64,000 bases of DNA from Catonia carolina (GCA_035578175.1 JAQMRL010000008.1:11948463-12012462), one strand, 5' to 3'; positions 9,281 through 21,201 are shown, counted from the first letter of the stretch. Notes: generated by a model not told the origin, from the letters alone. Translations and numbers: made by a program.

Positions 9281-10840
9281 GTAGGGGAGAGGAACCAAAT
9301 ATGGAATACCATTTTCATTTTTTCATTTTTCTGGGTTTCTATGACTTTTTTGAAATTACTTAAATTTTATATTAATAGTAGAAATAGTTTATTTCACAAC
9401 TAGAAAATACAAAATCTTATTAAATTTACAAATATAATTTTAAAAAAAATGTCTTTAGCGACATGATTTTTACAATTCACAAAATATGATCTTAATATGG
9501 AATACATTAGGTTATAATTTGGAATACTTGGAATAGATTAATAATTTGCCTACATAGTTTTTAAAGCACCAAAGTACTAGTCCAATCAGTTTCTTCACAG
9601 TAATCGCAGACAAAATACAACCTTTCAGCACTAGTGCATTGTTCATGATATCAATTATTACACCTAGAGCATTGAATCCACTTTTCACCTTCTTTATCTT
9701 CATTATAATCACCTTTTGAAAACACGCTGTATTTGTTTCTGTCGGTATAACCAATGGTGCTAGAAGATCAGGATTTCCAATTTCCTGTCTGGAAAAACAC
9801 TAGTATTCCATAATAAAACCCTATTCCATATATGGCTCCCTTCCCCTACATTGTATTTGTTTCTGTCGGTATAACCAATGGTGCAAGAAGATAAGGATTT
9901 CCAATTTCCTGTCTGGAAAACCACAAGTATTCCATAATAAAACCCTATTCCATATATGGCTCCCTTCCCCTACATTGTATTTGTTTCTGTCGGTATAACC
10001 AATGGTGCTAGAAGATCAGGATTTCCAATTTCCTGTCGAAAAACACTAGTATTCCATAATAAAACCCTATTCCATATATGGCTCCCTTCCACTACATTGT
10101 ATTTGTTTCTGTCGGTATAACCAATGGTGTTAGAAGATCAGGATTTCCAATTTCCTGTCTGGAAAAACACAAGTATTCCATAATAAGACCCTATTCCATA
10201 TATGGCTCCCTTCCCCTACATTGTATTTGTTTCTGTCGGTATAACCAATGGTGCAAGAAGATAAGGATTTCCAATTTCCTGTCTGGAAAACCACAAGTAT
10301 TCCATAATAAAACCCTATTCCATATATGGCTCCCTTCCCCTACATTGTATTTGTTTCTGTCGGTATAACCAATGGTGCAAGAAGATCAGGATTTCCAATT
10401 TCCTGTCTGGAAAAACACAAGTATTCCATAATAAGACCCTATTCCATATATGGCTCCCTTCCACTACATTGTATTTGTTTCTGTCGGTATAACCAATGGT
10501 GCTAGAAGATCAGGATTTCCAATTTCCTGTCTGGAAAAACACTAGTATTCCATAATAAAACCCTATTCCATATATGGCTCCCTTCCCCTACATTGTATTT
10601 GTTTCTGTCGGTATAACCAATGGTGCTAGAAGATCTGGATTTCCAATTTCCTGTCTGGAAAAACACTAGTATTCTATAATAAGACCCTATTCCATATATG
10701 GCTCCCTTCCCCTACATTGTATTTGTTTCTGTCGGTATAACCAATGGTGCAAGAAGATCTGGATTTCCAATTTCCTGTCTGGAAAAAACACAAGTATTCC
10801 ATAATAAGACCCTATTCCATTGATGGCTCCCTTCCCCTAC
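9281..10840. mobile_element. TIR element containing an internal tandem array
   Basis: The left end GTAGGGGAGAGGAACC...ATATGGAATA is the imperfect reverse complement of the right end TATTCCATTGATGGCTCC...TTCCCCTAC. The flanks share ATTAC on both sides (around 9274-9278 and 10841-10845), a possible target duplication. No transposase is encoded. The right-end sequence, including the terminal motif, has been amplified as the array at 9727-10840. Confidence 0.55.
9727..10840. repeat. minisatellite, 124-bp unit, about 9 copies
   Basis: Unit starts run at 9727, 9851, 9975, 10097, 10221, 10345, 10469, 10593 and 10717, a constant 124-bp period with one 122-bp unit. Units differ by a few substitutions (GCTAGAAG/GCAAGAAG, TTCCCC/TTCCAC). 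Each ends in a copy of the element's terminal motif CTCCCTTCCCCTAC. Open frames crossing it are periodic artefacts. Confidence 0.95.
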
Positions 10841-11084
10841 ATTACAGTAGCGATTGTATAATTTTGTGACTGTACCGTCGTTGCACGGTGAGAGGCGAAG
10901 AGTGGAGTAGATAAACACCGAAGCTGCTTGTGCCAGTTCGAATTGTCCAACGTATAACAAATGGCGATGAATGATTATATAGCCTAAATATGAATGATAT
11001 TAATGATTGTGTATAAATACGAGACTATTGCCGTTCCATTGTATTGAAGTCTCGTATGATTTTATTTAAATTATCTCATTATTG

Positions 11085-11481
11085 GTTGTTGTTGGTTAGG
11101 TCATCAGCCCAAAGGCTGGTTTGAACTGTAGAGATTTTACTAAGTAAAACGAGGAGTGAGGTAGTTTACCATTGCCACAACTCACTGAGTGGAAAAGTAC
11201 GCTTATCAGCATGCCGGGCCCTCTGAAAAGCACATATTTTTCACTCTGCAAATGACACCTTCACTTCATTCACCACAGGGTCTGGCTGTATAATAAAATT
11301 CATTACTTTCAGAGGAGATAACTCTGATTAGTGTCTTTTACACCTCTACCTCTTCTGTTCTTAAATGATTCAGTCATTTAATTGGCTGACCATGTGATAA
11401 GAAACAGAATTATTTATTTTAGCCCTGCAACGAACAGATTGAGTGTAAATAATTTGACACTCTACCTGTCTGTTATGGGCA
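11085..11481 (-). mobile_element. repeat A
   Basis: Full-length copy with the (AAC)n-type tail at the low-coordinate end (GTTGTTGTTGG on this strand) and the TGCCCATAACAGACAG start at the other. The head of the flanking element is not obvious. Confidence 0.85.
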
Positions 11482-11889
11482 GTCATTATTGGTAATAATA
11501 GACTAATAAAAGTAGCCTTCTAAAAGTCCGCTTTTTTGCACAAGACGGCATTATACAATTGTAGAGGTCTGTTTCCCCCGTTCTTGACTATCCTTCGCTT
11601 TATGCGGAGGAGCCATAAGCCAGTAGCTCGCCTCTACATACGTATTGTAACTGTACGAGCAGTCAATTTCCCGCCGGAATTAATTCCGGATTATCGATGG
11701 TCCGGATTATTGCCGTTCCATTGTATTGAAGTCTTGTCTCTGAATCTACGGTTCAATTTTACAAATATGTCGTAGGCGTAATTGTTTTATTGGATATCGT
11801 GTAATTAAATACACTTTAATTTTCACCGAACGTGAGACGGATAACTCGGTCGTCGTATAAAAGAAAATCTACTGTAATTATTAAATTTT
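11482..11889. other. mixed DNA, possible DNA-transposon scraps
   Basis: Contains CCGGATTATCGATGGTCCGG at about 11687-11706 and ATTGCCGTTCCATTGTATTG at about 11709, the latter also present near 11029. These look like remnants of a pogo-type or other TIR element, but no boundaries can be drawn. A 79-codon frame from 11536 has no recognisable domain. Confidence 0.3.
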
Positions 11890-12020
11890 TACTTTCTCTT
11901 GCCTATATGAATATATAGGAAGGAAAGTATTGTTTTCATGTCGATTTTTTGAAATCGAGTTTTCACCGGATCTACACGTTTTCAGACCCCTGAACCAAAA
12001 AAAATATGTTTTTAGCGATT

Positions 12021-12071
<51 letters not shown>

Positions 12072-12777
12072 AAAATATCTCAAGAACGGAACATCGTACG
12101 AACTTGAAACTTAAGTTACATACCACTACCGGACCCGACACGAACATTTTCATCAAAATCGGTCAACCGGAATTAGTAGTTTATTCGTGTAATTTTTCAC
12201 TTTTTTGCGATTTTCTCAAAAACTGGTCCTACGATTTTTTTAAAAATCGCCTGGTTTACTCAATTTTTTATTCTCTACAAGATAGAATAGGCGGCATGTT
12301 TGCTGAAATTCTTGGTGAGGCGGTTTTTACGTAAAAAAGTGTTTTTTAAGATTACGGCTTTAATATGTATTATAGCGCAAAATTTATGTAATAAAAAATG
12401 TAGATACATTAAAATTCTATAACTTTTATTTCAAACATTTTTTTGTATAACGTGTAGTTTAGCGGTAATTAGCGATTTTCTGTTTTTTCTCACGAAAACA
12501 TTTGAAAAAACGATTTTTTAAAGATTTCGGCCTTAGTATGCATTTTATGACAAAAGTGTATATAATAAAATTTATAGAAAATTAAAAGATCTAAAACTTT
12601 TATTGAAAGCATTTTTCTCTACAGAGCCTAGTTTAGCGTGAAAGAGTGATTTTCCGTAATTTTTAAGGCAAATTGAGATCGATTTTCATTTTGCGTCTTT
12701 CTTATATGATTAAAATTAGGTTATGTTTATTGAGGTTAGTTTTTTGTTTATTTCTAATGTTTTATTACTAATGTTAA
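11890..12777 (+). mobile_element. family H, right end truncated
   Basis: Left end perfect (TACTTTCTCTTGCC, CCTATATGAATATATAGG hairpin), (GT)n at about 12021-12069, both internal modules present. It stops about 45 bp before the usual right end, so the right subterminal repeat and hairpin are lost. Confidence 0.88.
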
Positions 12778-13275
12778 GTTATGTATAGTTGTTGACGTAC
12801 TAAATTTTGAGATAGCGCGCATAGTGGCATTAATTTTTATGCAAATTAATACACATCTGCAATATTTACTGTTTTACTAATGAACTCACTTCCATTTCGC
12901 ATTAATTGTTGCCTTTTCATTATTATTATTATTATTATTATTATTGCTAATTAATTATTAATTATTGAACAATATATGTTTAATGTATATTTATATCTTG
13001 ATTATTATTACTTTTACTATTACTATTATGTTTAGAATAATCCAGAATTGGTTTTTTAATTAACGCTTCCATTTTTGTCGTGTGAGTATCAAGTTATAAT
13101 TAGAACAATGCGGAATTTGTGGCATTCCAGTTGTTAATGAATTATCCTGGTAGAAATATATCCACTTTTTTCCAGTAATAATTACCGTTTTTACATTCCC
13201 ACAATTTTTATGTAATAAAGAATCGTCAAAAAGTTTTCAAATTTTTTCCCACATTTTTACTTTATTTCGTCTCTG
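12778..13275. other. AT-rich DNA with (ATT)n tract
   Basis: No gene or dispersed repeat recognised. A short (ATT)n microsatellite lies at about 12918-12945. Confidence 0.5.
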
Positions 13276-13667
13276 ATGTTTAGGTCATCAGCCGAAAAGC
13301 TGGTTTGAACCTGTAGAGGTTTTACTAAGTAAAACGAGGGAGTGAGGTGGTTTACCATTGCCTTCCTCACTGAGTGGAAAAGTATGCTTATCAGCATGCC
13401 GAGCCCTCTGAAAAGGACATATTTTTCACTCTGCAAATGACACCTTCACTTCATTTACCACAGGGTCTGGCTGTATAATGAAATTCATTACTTTCAGAGG
13501 AGAGATAACTTTGATTAGTGTCTTTTACACCTCTACCTCTTCTGTTCTTAAATGTTCTAGTCATTTAATTGGCTGACCATGTGATAAGAAACAGAACTAT
13601 TTATTTTAGCCCTGCAACGAACAGATTGAGTGTAAATAATTTGACACTCCACATGTCTGTTATGGGG
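13276..13667 (-). mobile_element. repeat A
   Basis: Nearly full-length copy, tail motif AGGTCATCAGCC at 13281 on this strand, all three palindromes near the tail preserved. Confidence 0.85.
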
Positions 13668-13693
13668 AGGATTTCGTCTCTATGAAATGTTGG

Positions 13694-14050
13694 TAAGGAA
13701 AGTATTATCATCATGTCGGTTTTTCGAAATAAAGTTTTCCCCGGAAATACTCGTTTTCAAGTTCCACTGAGCTAAAAAAACAGGTTTTTATCAAATTGTT
13801 GTTCTTAGTTTGTTTGAAGTGTGAACTAATGAAATATCTCAAGAACGCTGTGTCGTGCGTTGCTGAAACTTGTAACGTAAGTTAGCAGCCAGAAGGCGAT
13901 CAGACACGAATATTTTCATCAAAATTGGTTTACCGTAAGTAGAGTAGTGCATTAGTGCAATTTTTCACTTTATTGCGATTTTCTCAGAAACGGTTTCTAT
14001 GATTTTGAAGTAAAATTTTTCGTTTTTTAAATGTTCTACAACTTTGAGTA
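13694..14050 (+). mobile_element. family H left half, diverged (arm of an inverted pair)
   Basis: From the AAGGAAAGTATT segment through the region equivalent to ATCTCAAGAACG and TTTTCATCAAAAT to GTTCTACAA. The GT microsatellite is reduced to TTAGTTTGTTTGAAGTGTG. It faces the opposite-strand copy at 14149-14553. Confidence 0.65.
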
Positions 14051-14148
14051 CAAACGCTTTTGCTTTAGAATGCATATTAAGCTCGCTAATGCATATTAAA
14101 ATTAGGCTAATATTAAAAAAAACAATTATTTGATATTATAGCACAACC

Positions 14149-14553
14149 CCCAAGAATATCAGCTGTAATTTCTCTATACTTTCTTGTAGAGCTTAAAAAA
14201 TTTAATAAAAGAGGCGATTTTCAACGAAATCGTAGGAACCGTATCTCTGAGAAAATTGCTAAAAAGTGAAAAAAATAATTACTTCCGGTTGATCGATTTT
14301 GATAAAAATTTAGTATCGAGTCCCCTGTGGTACCTAAAATTTCAACTTAGTGCAGTTTTCCGTTCTTTAGCAATTATTTTACTCACGCGCGCGCACATAC
14401 ATACAGACCAATCGGTTAAAATAAGTCTTTTTTTTGGGTTCAGAGGGCCTTGAAAACGTGTATTTCCGTTAAAAACTTGATTTCGATAAATCGATATGTT
14501 GAAAATTGGCCGAGTTTCATTCTCTATATATTAATAAAGAGCACGAGCAAGTA
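14149..14553 (-). mobile_element. family H left half, diverged (second arm)
   Basis: Reverse orientation. Contains TTCTTGTAGAGC, the AAATCGTAGGA block, ACTTCCGGTTGATCG, a short ACGCGCGC/CATACA remnant of the microsatellite, and a decayed left end (GAGCAAGTA). With 13694-14050 it forms an inverted pair with left ends outermost. Confidence 0.65.
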
Positions 14554-15077
14554 AAAATATAAAATTTAAAAAAAATTCGTATGTTTCGAGAGGCTAAATA
14601 AATTCAGTTGTCAATAGAAAAGCTATTCTATTCGTCTCGAAAATTTTGAAAGAAGCTGTTCTTTTTTTAAGGGATTCTAAAGGATCGTAGAGACACTCTA
14701 TTTTAAGGTTGTAGTAGTTTGTAGGAAACTATTAATCCTGCTTATATGATTTTGTATTCATGCTTTGTAAGAGTTGGTTTATTTGTAAGGAGTTAGTTAT
14801 GCAATAAGTGGTGTATGTTATCTATTTATGTTCGGTACGGCGCTGCGTATGCAATATGCTCGACAGTATAATTTCAATGTTGTAAGGAGCTGAGTATGGA
14901 ATAAGGTTATCATTAAACGCTTTTATTTAACTTACTCTTGGATCCATCAAATCTTGCAACTTAAAATTTTAATACTTCTACCGTATCAATATGAATCAAA
15001 CTTTGCACACTTGTTTATCTTCGATGACAATACGCTGTGGTGTTTGTAAAAAAAAATTTTAAAATTTAAAAAAAAAA
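14554..15077. other. unannotated AT-rich DNA
   Basis: No gene seen. AAACGCTTTTATTTAACTTA at about 14917 resembles the start of the A-rich blocks at 15084 and in the palindrome at 15226, so this may be the remains of one larger repeat. Confidence 0.35.
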
Positions 15078-15083
15078 TTTAAA

Positions 15084-15180
15084 AAACGCTTTTATTTAAC
15101 AATTACTTAAAAAAATTAACTAAAAAGAAAAAAATAAAAAAAATTTACAAAAAAAAGTTTACAAAAAAATCACAGAAAAA
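15084..15180. repeat. A-rich direct repeat of the neighbouring palindrome arm
   Basis: Starts ACGCTTTTATTTAACAATTA and continues as A-rich DNA ending AAAAATCACAG. It is a diverged direct copy of the palindrome arm at 15226-15327. Confidence 0.6.
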
Positions 15181-15225
15181 AAATTACAAAAAAATCAAAA
15201 AAAAAAAAATCAAAAAAATTTTTTT

Positions 15226-15440
15226 AAGAAACGCTATTATTTAACAATTAATCAAAAAGAAATGAACTAAAAACAAAAAAATAAAAAAATTTACAAAAAA
15301 AAAATCACAGACATTACAGTTAAAAATAAAAGCGTAACGCATTTTTAACTGTAATGTCTGGTTTTTTTTTTGTAAATTTTTTAATTTTTTTCTTTTTAGT
15401 TCATTTCTTTTTGATTAATTGTTAAATAATAGCGTTTCTT
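15226..15440. repeat. AT-rich perfect-type palindrome, about 100-bp arms
   Basis: Left arm 15226-15327 and right arm 15341-15440 are about 95% reverse-complementary, with a 13-bp spacer AAAGCGTAACGCA. The innermost stem is ACATTACAGTTAAAAAT/ATTTTTAACTGTAATGT. No coding potential. Confidence 0.9.
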
Positions 15441-15489
15441 AAAATTTTTTTTTTAAATTTTTTTTTTGATTTTTTTGTAATTTCTTAGA

Positions 15490-16168
15490 TGACTATATAA
15501 ATAATTTTTTATATATATATGTATAAGTTCGAAGAAGGTATCCGGATAAGTTTTTAATCACAAGCACAAGCATTTTCAATAATTTTGAAACATTTTCCAA
15601 TAATTTATTTTCAGTGTACTTAAGAAATTGGAAAAAGTAAACTTGAACGTTAAACGTAAAAGAAAGCGGTGGAAATCTTGTCTAAAAGAGAGTAAACGAA
15701 AATCTAAAGATAGGAATCGTGGATGATTGTACTTGTGACGTCTTTGGTTCCGGTGGGGGGGGATGGGAAGGGGTTAGAGATGAAGTACGTTTGCGACTTA
15801 AAAGACTGCGGACAAATTTAGATGGAGTTAAAGTGATGGGGGTTGGAACGTTAACCGGGTGGAAAAGTAAAAAGGGTAGAAAATAAGTAATCTGCCGTGT
15901 GTCGATACAATTTTTCCGAAGTACTAACGGAAAATCTTTCCCCCCTCCCAACTGATTTTTCTCATCTATCGTTCATTTTAGATAGCCTTTAGCCATATAT
16001 ACATGACACACTAATCTTTTTTTAAATTTTGATCCTCTCATTTACGAAATGGAAATGAACCGCTTCTATTTGTCGACACTCTTTTGGGGTTTTCATTTTT
16101 TTATCTTTTTTATTTTTATTTTATCATGCTGGTTAAAATCAACTGCGATCGTGTTCTTAACTGCTTTT
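15490..16168. other. unannotated DNA
   Basis: No repeat match seen. An 89-codon reverse frame (15682-15951), Pro/Ser/Thr-rich, has no recognisable domain and is not called a gene. Confidence 0.45.
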
Positions 16169-16284
16169 TACTTCCTGTTGCCTTATATAAATTAATATAG
16201 TCTATAAGGAAAGAAAGTATTGTATTCATGTAAATTTTTTGAAATCGAGTTTTCACCAAAAACAAAAAAACTTGTTTTTAGCGA

Positions 16285-16322
<38 letters not shown>

Positions 16323-16733
16323 TGTATGATAAAATATCTCAAGAACGGAACATTGTACCAGGTTGTAACTTGACACTTAAGTTAGGTACAAATAGAAGAC
16401 CCAACTCAAACATTTTCATCAAAATCGGTTAACCGAAAGTGTAATTTATTCGTTCGATTTTGTCCTTTTTTGCGATATTCTCAAAAATGGCTCTGAGATT
16501 TTTTTAGGAAAACGCCTCGTTTACAAAATTTTTCATACTCAGTCTTCAAGATATGTTAAGCGTCTGCAGAAATTCTTAGGAGGCTGTGCTTTCGTAGACA
16601 ACATTTTTTTTCTAAGGTTGCGGCCTTTTAATTGCCATTATAGGGCAAAAGTATATATATATATATATATATATATATAATCAAAGTTGTTAAACGTGTA
16701 AAAACCTACAACTTTTTTTCAAACATTTTTGTA
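16169..16733 (+). mobile_element. family H left half, diverged, truncated
   Basis: Degenerate left end (TACTTCCTGTTGCC), (GT)n at about 16289-16325, and the block through CAAACATTTTT. A (TA)n tract at 16651-16679 replaces part of the first internal module. The right half is missing. Confidence 0.75.
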
Positions 16734-16993
16734 ATCGCTACGGGGTATTTTTTGTATGTGATTTATCGGTTGTTACCAACCAATTTGGTGGACAGACTTC
16801 TCCATCGAGTTTTATAATTTACAATCCACGCTTCCTTCCAGTACAAAAAAAGTGTTGAAAACTGACTATAGAAAAATTTTAGTTTCCAACTTTGAGGCTA
16901 TTTTTCAACCCCTTTAAGTTAACCTCGGGAACAAAATATGTAAAAATATGGGAAATATAGATATCAAAATATGGGATGAAATATGTAGCTATT

Positions 16994-17396
16994 GCTTGAG
17001 TCCCAGCTCCTTGTAGTTGGAAGGAATGCAGTGCGTTGTTATAAAGTGTGAGAATGAATGAGTTAGTAGTGTTTCACAACTGATGCATTTGTAGTGGTAG
17101 CGTGTACTAACTAGTCTAAAAATATATTATAAAATCATCCGGCGCATTAATTTAACAACTACCTACCGGGTTATTAACTTAGTCGGATTCATAATATTTA
17201 ACTTACCAATTTATATCAAAATATGTTAATAAATAAATGTAATAAATACAAATAAATACCATGTTAAATACGGAACGTTTGAAAACGAATGTTTTATATC
17301 AGAGTAATACAACAATCGTTCGCCCAGCATGCGTCACTCATTCATTATACCTCACGCGTACCCTTCACCCCGCAACTACACGAAGCTTGGAACCGC
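16994..17396 (+). mobile_element. MITE with about 24-bp TIRs (copy 1)
   Basis: The end GAGTCCCAGCTCC...TGTAGTTG is the imperfect reverse complement of the other end CAACTACACGAAGCTTGGAA. The inverted copy at 58154-58553 has the same ends and about 400-bp length. No coding sequence. I found no clean target duplication, so the superfamily is undecided. Confidence 0.7.
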
Positions 17397-18383
17397 ACAA
17401 AAGGCTTTTGTTAAAAAAAATTGCGTTTTAATAAACATTCTACGATTAACAGAATTGAGATAGTTACGTCTCCTTGAACCTCTGAAATCGCAAAAAATAT
17501 GGCTGACCTTGTAAAACAAAGATGAAAAATCTCATGCAGAATCATACACAGAAAGTATCGTTAATTTAAAAAATGGTCTAGGAACCAGATCATTATTTTT
17601 GGATTACTTTACTTTGGTTGATCATAATAGGGGTTTTCAATTCGTTTGTTTTCGTGCGCCACTTTCGCTGCTATTATTAAATTAAATTTTATTGTTTATC
17701 GGCGATTTTCGGAACTTTAACGGGATATTCACGAGTACACTTGTGGTTTGATAAAAACAAACATTTCACAGTATCATTAATAACTTCTCTTTTAAAACCA
17801 AACCCTTAATTAATAGTCTAGATTTAAGGTTATAAATAAAAAGATGTTTATGTGAAAACAAGGAAAACTTATTAGCAGTGAGTGACATGGCATTTGGAAA
17901 TAATTTTTAAGGCAAACAAAAAAGAAAAGTGAACGCCACTCATCAGGTTGTCTCCCAATAATTACTCTACGAAACGATTCGTCTTTAAAGGCCTATACAG
18001 AATTTCAACCGAAATGAAAGGCATTCTTTAAAAAAGAAAGAAATAAAGAAACGCTCGATCTTTTTTCGGAACGATTAATCAATCTATCTCGGCTCTGTTT
18101 CGACAACCGAAAGTAAAATGGGTTGGGAAAATTAAAAGTATTCTTTTCCTCCCTCTTCTCCAATTCGTATAGACAGAAGAACGAGAAGTATAAGTAATAG
18201 ACCGATTATTTGTTTCAAGACATTCCGTGGTACGAAATCTTATACTGTCTATTTATCAGCCATATCTACTAAAATTAATTTAATTTTCCTCCTTTGTTAT
18301 GAACTGCTGTGAAGTCTCTAAAAATTATTTATATCGACCTAATTTTAAACTGATTATACGTCTTGAAAAAAATTAAAAAAAAA
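17397..18383. other. unannotated AT-rich DNA
   Basis: No gene or known repeat recognised on either strand. Confidence 0.45.
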
Positions 18384-19241
18384 CTGGTGTGAAACACACA
18401 CGACTTTATCTTGCTAATGTAAATAATATACTATACAACCTAACAGTAGTAATAAAACATTAGAAATAAACAAAAATACTAACCTCAAAAAACATAATTT
18501 TATTTTAATTACGTACGCTATGATGCAAAATGAAAAACAACCTTAGTATGGTTTAATAATACCGAAAATCACTGTTTGACGCTAAACTACGCTCTGTAGA
18601 GAAAAATGCTTAAAATAAAAGTTGTAGATCGTTTAATTTTCTATAAATCTGATTAGGCTGTGTACGCTTTTGTCGTGAAATGCATACTAAGGGAAAAATC
18701 TTCAAAACATAATTAATTTTTTACAGATTTCACGAAAACAAATCAGAAAATCACTAAATACCGGTAAAATAAGCGTTAGACAAAGACATATTTGAAATAA
18801 AAGTTGAAGATTTTTAAATTGTCCGCAAATTTTATTATACACTTTTGCGCTAAAATACATATTAAGGCCGCAATCTTAAAAATAGAACATTTTTTTTCTA
18901 CAGGAGCACAGCCTTTCCAAGAATTTTAGTAGACATGGCGTCTACCCTATCTTGTAGAGCATAAAAAATTGACTGAATGAGGTGATTTTTAGAAAAATCG
19001 TATGAAACTTTTTGAGAAAACTGGAAAAAATGAAAAATGACACGAATAAACTACTACTTCCGGTTAACCGATTTGATAAAAATGTTCGCCACACACACAA
19101 ACACAGACCAGTCGCAAAAAAACATGGTTTTTGGGTTCAGAGGATCTAAAAACGTGTAGTATATCCGGTGAAAACTCGATTTCGAAAAATCCACATTCCA
19201 ATACTTTTCTTCCTACTTATATTAATAGGCCAGAGAGAGTA
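18384..19241 (-). mobile_element. family H, full length but diverged
   Basis: Right end CTGGTGTGAAACAC with decayed hairpin, both modules, and left end CCAGAGAGAGTA. The microsatellite is almost gone (ACACACACAAACACAG). It abuts another partial reverse copy at 19246. Confidence 0.8.
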
Positions 19242-19245
19242 AAAA

Positions 19246-19636
19246 CCATTTTTTTTCAACGAAAGCACAGCCTTCCCAAGTATTAATTATTAAGTTAAGC
19301 AAACATGGCGCTTACTTCATCTTATAGAGCATAAAAAATGTAGTAAATGATGTGAATTTTAAAAACGTCGTATGACCCGTTTTTGAGAAAATCGTAAAAA
19401 GTGAAAAATTGCACGAATAAACTACTACGTTTCAAATTCGTTTGTTATTCCGTTCTTCAGATATGTTGTACACATTTACACTCACACACACTCACCAATC
19501 GCTAAACACATGGTTGTTTTGGCTTCATATAGTCTGAAAACGTGTATATCCGGTAAAAATTTGATATCGAAAAACCGACAAAAAAACAATACTTCTTTCC
19601 TTCCGTTAAATAATGCATATAGGGCAAAAGAAAGTA
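19246..19636 (-). mobile_element. family H left half, diverged
   Basis: Reverse left half ending GGGCAAAAGAAAGTA. Same orientation as, and immediately adjoining, the copy at 18384-19241: a head-to-tail pair, or insertion of one copy at the end of another. Confidence 0.75.
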
Positions 19637-19788
19637 AAGATATAATTTATACCATTTAAAAATTTCAGTCGTATGTAATTTCAGTCATATGAGGTTATAG
19701 AAAGACAAAGAATTCCAGACCTGACAGGAAATCGAAACGGGGACCCTGATATAAAAGCCAGTTACACTTATTTGTTTAATTTACTTAT

Positions 19789-20225
19789 TTGAAACCTATG
19801 TGGACCAACGGGTCCCAAATTTACGGTTCAACCAAACCCTCTAACTTGCAACGAATTCAAGCATTACGCCTTATAGCAAATGCACCTCTTAGCAACAAAA
19901 CCTTACATACAGATTTGAAAACACCACTTGTACAAAATTCAATTGAATACCTATACAACGTTTTCACGACAAGTCACACGAACACGAGAACCCCCTGGTG
20001 CGTTCACTTTCCACCGTCCATTTACCTGATAATCCCCCCTAGACGCCTTAAAAGACGCTGGAGTAGAGACCTGCTAATTTGATATACAAATTTCATTCTT
20101 GGGGAGGCACCAATGGGGGCCCTAGCCCTCTCATGCCTTTCATGTCATTTACATTATTATCATAATCATCACATTTGCTTGTTGTAAAATTTTACAGTTG
20201 TAAATAAAGAATTAAAGAGAGAAAA
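19789..20225 (+). pseudogene. Jockey-like LINE 3' end (RT C-terminus and tail)
   Basis: The frame at 19789-20082 contains LKPMWTNGSQIYGS and IQALRLIANAP, then an internal deletion, then PPRRLKRRWSRDLL and a stop. These are characteristic C-terminal blocks of Jockey-clade non-LTR reverse transcriptases, downstream of the polymerase core. No start codon belongs to it: it is 5' truncated. The 3' UTR runs to GTAAATAAAGAATTAAAG and an A-rich end near 20225. A dead 5'-truncated insertion, the usual outcome of LINE retrotransposition. Confidence 0.8.
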
Positions 20226-20241
20226 AAATTTACTTATTTAT

Positions 20242-20383
20242 TTCTTTCTCTTGCCTAGATAGGAAGGAAAGTATTGTTTTCATGTCGATTTTTCGAAATC
20301 GAGTTTTCACCGGATCTACACGTTTTCAGACCCCCTGAACCCAAAAAACATGTTTTTAGCGATTGGTCTCTGTGTGTGTGTGT

Positions 20384-20423
<40 letters not shown>

Positions 20424-21201
20424 GTGTGTGTGTGTGTGTGACTGTGTGTGAACAGAATATCTCAAGAACGGAACATCGTACGAACTTGAAACTTACGTTA
20501 CATACCACTACCGGACCCGACACGAACATTTTCATCAAAATCGGTCAACCGGAAGTAGTAGTTTATTCGTGTAATTTTTCACTTTTTGCGATTTTCTCAA
20601 AAACTGGTCCTACGATTTTTTTAAAAATCGCCTCATTTACTAAACTTTTTATTCTCTACAAGATAGGGTAGGCGCCATGTTTGCTGAAATTCTTGGTGAG
20701 GCTGTTTTCACGTAAAAACATTTTCTTTTTAAGATTGCGGCTTTGATATGCATTTTAGCGCAAAACGTTATATAATAAAAGTTGTAGAGATTGTAAAATT
20801 CTACAACTTTTATTTCAAATATTTTTTTGTATAACGCTCAGTTTAGCGGTAATTAGCAATTTTCTGTTTTTTCTCACGAAAACGTGTGAAAAATCTATTT
20901 TTTTAAGATTTCGGCCTTAGAATCCATTTTACGACAAAAGTGTATATAATCAAATTTATAGGAAATTAAGAGATCTACAACTTTTATTTTAAGCATTTTT
21001 TTGTACAGTGCCAAGTTTAGCGTGAATTAGCGATTTTCCGTATTTTTAAGCCAAACTGAGGTCGATTTTAATTTTGCGTATTTCACTAATGTTTTTTGAG
21101 GTTAGTTTTTTGTTTATTTCTAATGTTTTATTACTAATGTTAGGTTTATTGTTAATTATTTGCATTGGCAAGAGAAAGTTGTGTGAGTGTTTCACACCAG
21201 A
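20242..21201 (+). mobile_element. family H, full length
   Basis: Both ends present, though the left-end hairpin is shortened (TTGCCTAGATAGGAAGG). (GT)n at about 20371-20450 with ATG, GCG and ACTG interruptions. The two internal modules start near 20731 and 20905, a 174-bp period. The first module contains the hairpin AAAGTTGTAGA/TCTACAACTTT. Right hairpin perfect. Confidence 0.92.

Noticed and set aside
10078..10368. A 96-codon frame with an internally repeated protein
   Set aside because: It spans two units of the 124-bp minisatellite, so the repeat is at the DNA level.
9727..10840. Array considered as CRISPR
   Set aside because: Units are contiguous 124-bp repeats with no unique spacers, in a eukaryotic transposon context. 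The arrays at 33341 and 62701 were rejected for the same reason.
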